DNA of 23,071 nt, taken from positions 1 through 23,071 of the forward strand of contig CAUHCL010000023.1 of NCBI GenBank assembly GCA_959604655.1, written 5' to 3'. The notes beneath the pieces were generated by a model, which saw nothing but the letters and a program-made list of their open reading frames with translations, was not told the origin of the DNA and made no database searches. The stretch is from an uncultured Alistipes sp. (GTDB taxonomy: Bacteria; Bacteroidota; Bacteroidia; Bacteroidales; Rikenellaceae). Both the position numbers and the translations under genes were made by a program. Shown piece after piece: positions 21,454-23,071 of this stretch (position 1 is its first letter; each line of letters opens with the position of its first letter).

Positions 21454-21698
21454 AAAAAAAGGGACGTAGCCACAGCATAGCGTTTCTGTAAAGGTCTTGG
21501 GACACCTTTTGGCACTTAGCTGCTCTACGTCCATGCCAGCCCCATCCGCTATTTTGCAGACGGGACATAACAAGGACTGACAACTATTATACCGTGCCAA
21601 AAACAACCTCCTGCGGAGGCTCCCAAGTTTATACAGAAGTATAAAGAGTTGTTACCCTTTTGTATCTCACATTTCGGCTATGCCGAATTGTACGGTTG
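21454..21698 (-). ncRNA. Candidate structured RNA with intrinsic terminator (ncRNA or attenuated leader)
   Basis: Minus-strand hairpins run in series from a -7 box at 21706. The first is TTCGGC/GCCGAA (21687-21682/21678-21673). The second region is AACAACTC closing on GAGGTTGTT, with an inner TTTATAC/GTATAAA and CCTCC/GGAGG. The third is CCCGTC/GATGGG (near 21560/21545). The last is an 8-bp GGACGTAG/CTACGTCC stem (21532-21525/21469-21462) enclosing AAAGGT/ACCTTT, followed by seven T (21460-21454). This ends like a strong terminator. It matches no tmRNA, SRP RNA or RNase P signature that I know. A 72-codon minus ORF overlaps it but looks incidental. It lies upstream of the 186-aa gene. Confidence 0.5.
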
Positions 21699-21706
21699 CA
21701 AAGTTA
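21699..21706 (-). promoter_or_regulatory. -7 element for the candidate structured RNA
   Basis: The minus strand reads TAACTTTG, a perfect -7 match. A TTTG occurs at 21721-21718, but only 11 bp upstream, so the -33 element is unclear. Confidence 0.5.
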
Positions 21707-22103
21707 ATACATTTTCGCAAATCGAATGATCCGACCGCACCTAATTTTTAAGCGTAAATATACAATAAAAATAATTACGTCATTATCAGGCCGAAAGAGC
21801 TGCCCGCCGCGACGTGATCCGCATGCGGCGACAGCGGCCGCACGGCCGCTGCACCAGACGCACACAGCTGCATTTCAACATATTACGACTGCAATCGGAT
21901 ATTATCGCATCAAAACAGACATTTTGTGCCGACGGCGCATACTTCCGACGCCTCGGACGCGCCGACACGGGCCGAACCGACAAGGGTGCTATTATACATT
22001 GATACAATCCAACATTTGGCGTCACGCGAGAATCGTCGTGGCGGCGATGCACGGAAGGCAAGCGGCATAGCGCGTAATGCCCGCGCACGCCGACGGCGAG
22101 GAT
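21707..22103. other. Gene-free gap
   Basis: About 400 bp lie between the -7 box at 21706 and the tRNA-Leu terminator. The first ~80 bp are AT-rich, the rest GC-rich. Several short frames are open on both strands, but none has a credible start, a recognisable protein pattern or a promoter. I see no repeat of the families found elsewhere. Confidence 0.5.
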
Positions 22104-22137
22104 AAAAAAAACCGCGCCGAGAATCATTCGGCGCGGT
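22104..22137 (-). terminator. Terminator of tRNA-Leu
   Basis: ACCGCGCCGA (22111-22120) pairs perfectly with TCGGCGCGGT (22128-22137) around a 7-nt loop. On the minus strand the stem runs into eight T (22111-22104). It begins 23 nt after the tRNA 3' end. Confidence 0.9.
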
Positions 22138-22160
22138 CGCATAAAATATCCCCATTGTCG

Positions 22161-22246
22161 TACTCGAAGCCGGGGTCGAACCGGCACGGCCGCTTCCGGC
22201 CACAGGATTTTAAGTCCGGCGTGTCTACCTATTCCACCATTCGAGC
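22161..22246 (-). tRNA. tRNA-Leu (anticodon UAA)
   Basis: An 86-nt class II tRNA is read on the minus strand. The acceptor is GCTCGAA/TTCGAGT (with G1-U72) and the discriminator is A (22161). The D region has the tRNA-Leu form TGGTGGAATAGGTAGACA. The anticodon loop CTTAAAA gives anticodon TAA. The long variable arm contains GGCCG...CGGCC. The T arm is GCCGG/CCGGC with loop TTCGACC. CCA is not encoded. The loop has A36-A37-A38, the recognition triplet for MiaA, whose gene lies just upstream. The transcript has its own promoter and terminator. Confidence 0.95.
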
Positions 22247-22276
22247 AGTCAGCCTCCGCGGGGAGGTACGACGCGA

Positions 22277-22307
22277 CAAAAGTAGCAAAATTATTTCATT
22301 GTACAAA
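22277..22307 (-). promoter_or_regulatory. Promoter of tRNA-Leu, overlapping the miaA 3' end
   Basis: On the minus strand TTTG (22307-22304) is followed after 19 bp by TACTTTTG (22284-22277), a perfect consensus. The -33 box lies inside the last codons of miaA and the -7 box just after its stop. Confidence 0.82.
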
Positions 22308-23071
22308 TCTTTGATTCTATATAATCGATAACCTTCTCGGCGGGAGTCGGCGGGAACCACGCTATTTCCCCGTCGCGGCGGAACCACGTAAGCTGGCGTT
22401 TGGCATAGCGGCGCGAATTGCGCTTTATGGCCTCCACAGCCTCGTCGCGGGTCAGGCGGCCGTCGAAATAGTCGAACATCTCGCGATACCCCACCGTCTG
22501 CAACGAGTTCAGCGACCGCAAGTGACTGACGGCGCGCGCCTCCGCCTCCAATCCGCGCTCCATCATCACGTCCACACGCCGATCGATGCGGTCGTAAAGC
22601 TCCGCCCGATCGATCTCGGTGCCGATCTTGATTATGCGGTAGGGCCGCTCGCGTCGGCGCCCCGTGCGCAGCGACGAATAGGGCCGCCCCGTGGAGATGC
22701 ACACCTCCAGAGCACGCAGCACGCGCGCAGGATTGCGGCGGTCGACCACAGCGTAAAACTCGGGATCGAGACTACGCAGTTCCTCGGCCAGCGCATCGAC
22801 GCCCTCGTCGCGCAAACGCTCGGCGAGCTTCGCGCGCAAGTGCGGATCCCCCTGCGGCATGTCGTCCATGCCCTCGCACAACGCCTTCACGTAAAGGCCC
22901 GACCCTCCCGCGGCGACCACTGTGTCGCGTTGGGCGAAAAGGCGCTCCAGCAGCTCCGAGGCCGCCGCCTCGTATGCTCCGCAGTTGAAATCCTCCGTCA
23001 GATCGTGCGTGGCGATAAAATAGTGGCGCACGCGCCGCAGCTGCTCGGCGTCGGGTTGCGCCGTGCCGATC
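22291..23071 (-). CDS. miaA: tRNA dimethylallyltransferase MiaA (5' end beyond the window)
   Basis: The last ~259 codons are visible; the N-terminal P-loop part lies beyond the right edge. In frame up to the edge the sequence reads IGTAQPDAEQLRRVRHYFI, the usual region after the DSRQ motif. Further family marks are GGSGLYVKAL, RRNPARVLRALEV, LNSLQTVGYREMFDYFDG and RNSRRYAKRQLTWFRRD near the C-terminus. MiaA adds a dimethylallyl group from DMAPP to N6 of A37 in tRNAs that read codons starting with U. The neighbouring tRNA-Leu(UAA) is one of its substrates, and that tRNA's promoter overlaps the miaA 3' end. The fragment is intact as far as it goes. Confidence 0.96.
   Translation of the reverse strand, partial: IGTAQPDAEQLRRVRHYFIATHDLTEDFNCGAYEAAASELLERLFAQRDTVVAAGGSGLYVKALCEGMDDMPQGDPHLRAKLAERLRDEGVDALAEELRSLDPEFYAVVDRRNPARVLRALEVCISTGRPYSSLRTGRRRERPYRIIKIGTEIDRAELYDRIDRRVDVMMERGLEAEARAVSHLRSLNSLQTVGYREMFDYFDGRLTRDEAVEAIKRNSRRYAKRQLTWFRRDGEIAWFPPTPAEKVIDYIESKICTMK

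Noticed and set aside
21388..21606. A 72-codon Cys-containing minus-strand frame
   Set aside because: It coincides with the hairpin series and terminator of the candidate RNA, lacks a credible fold, and runs through the T7 terminator.
1..23071. CRISPR arrays, prophage or integrative element
   Set aside because: No regularly spaced direct repeats, no integrase, transposase or phage structural gene, and the genes are mostly core housekeeping.

Overview
The window looks like chromosomal DNA from a GC-rich member of the Bacteroidales, with an Alistipes-like relative as the best guess. Three things suggest this. Promoters follow the Bacteroidetes pattern (TTTG at -33, TAnnTTTG at -7, about 19-20 nt apart) and start codons mostly lack a Shine-Dalgarno sequence. 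Rho carries a long disordered N-terminal insertion. The protein families (DUF4491, exported aminopeptidase C, S1/P1 nuclease, CarboxypepD_reg/TonB-plug modules) are typical of the group. No phage, integrase, transposase or CRISPR array is visible.

Layout. 1-2701: the tail of an unknown gene, a FlK-like hotdog thioesterase, a Crp/Fnr-type regulator, and a divergent lipoprotein/outer-membrane-protein pair. The divergent genes share a perfect 18-bp palindrome that contains a -7 box on each strand. 2784-5086: tRNA-Gln(UUG) with a clear promoter and terminator, a GNAT acetyltransferase and an exported C1 aminopeptidase. 5087-7733: a promoter, then a 326-bp leader bounded by perfect 15-bp inverted repeats, then a CbbX/SpoVK-like AAA+ ATPase whose start codon lies inside the right-hand repeat. 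7734-9814: repeats, a DUF4491 membrane protein, an exported carboxypeptidase-regulatory plus plug-like protein without a barrel, and a small exported Cys-motif protein. 9815-11149: ffh. 11207-11946: an AT-rich patch with a small zinc-ribbon gene and a long nested hairpin.

11947-16940 is read from the minus strand: dnaG, smpB, then a probable HAD phosphatase - tsaB - PNPOx/Nim-like operon. 17094-20769 is read from the plus strand: exported nucleoside hydrolase, rho and S1/P1 nuclease. 20831-23071 is read from the minus strand: partial miaA, tRNA-Leu(UAA), a candidate structured RNA ending in a terminator, and a 186-aa protein of unknown function.

Much of the window is core information processing: protein targeting (ffh), ribosome rescue (smpB), replication priming (dnaG), termination (rho), and tRNA genes with tRNA modification (tsaB, miaA). 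Scavenging functions are scattered between these: aminopeptidase C, nucleoside hydrolase and S1/P1 nuclease. The intergenic DNA holds at least two families of dispersed palindromic repeats. The most unusual locus is the inverted-repeat-bounded leader of the AAA+ gene. If that segment inverted, a promoter-proximal 14-codon ORF would become a 113-codon ORF stopping 3 nt before the ATPase start codon.
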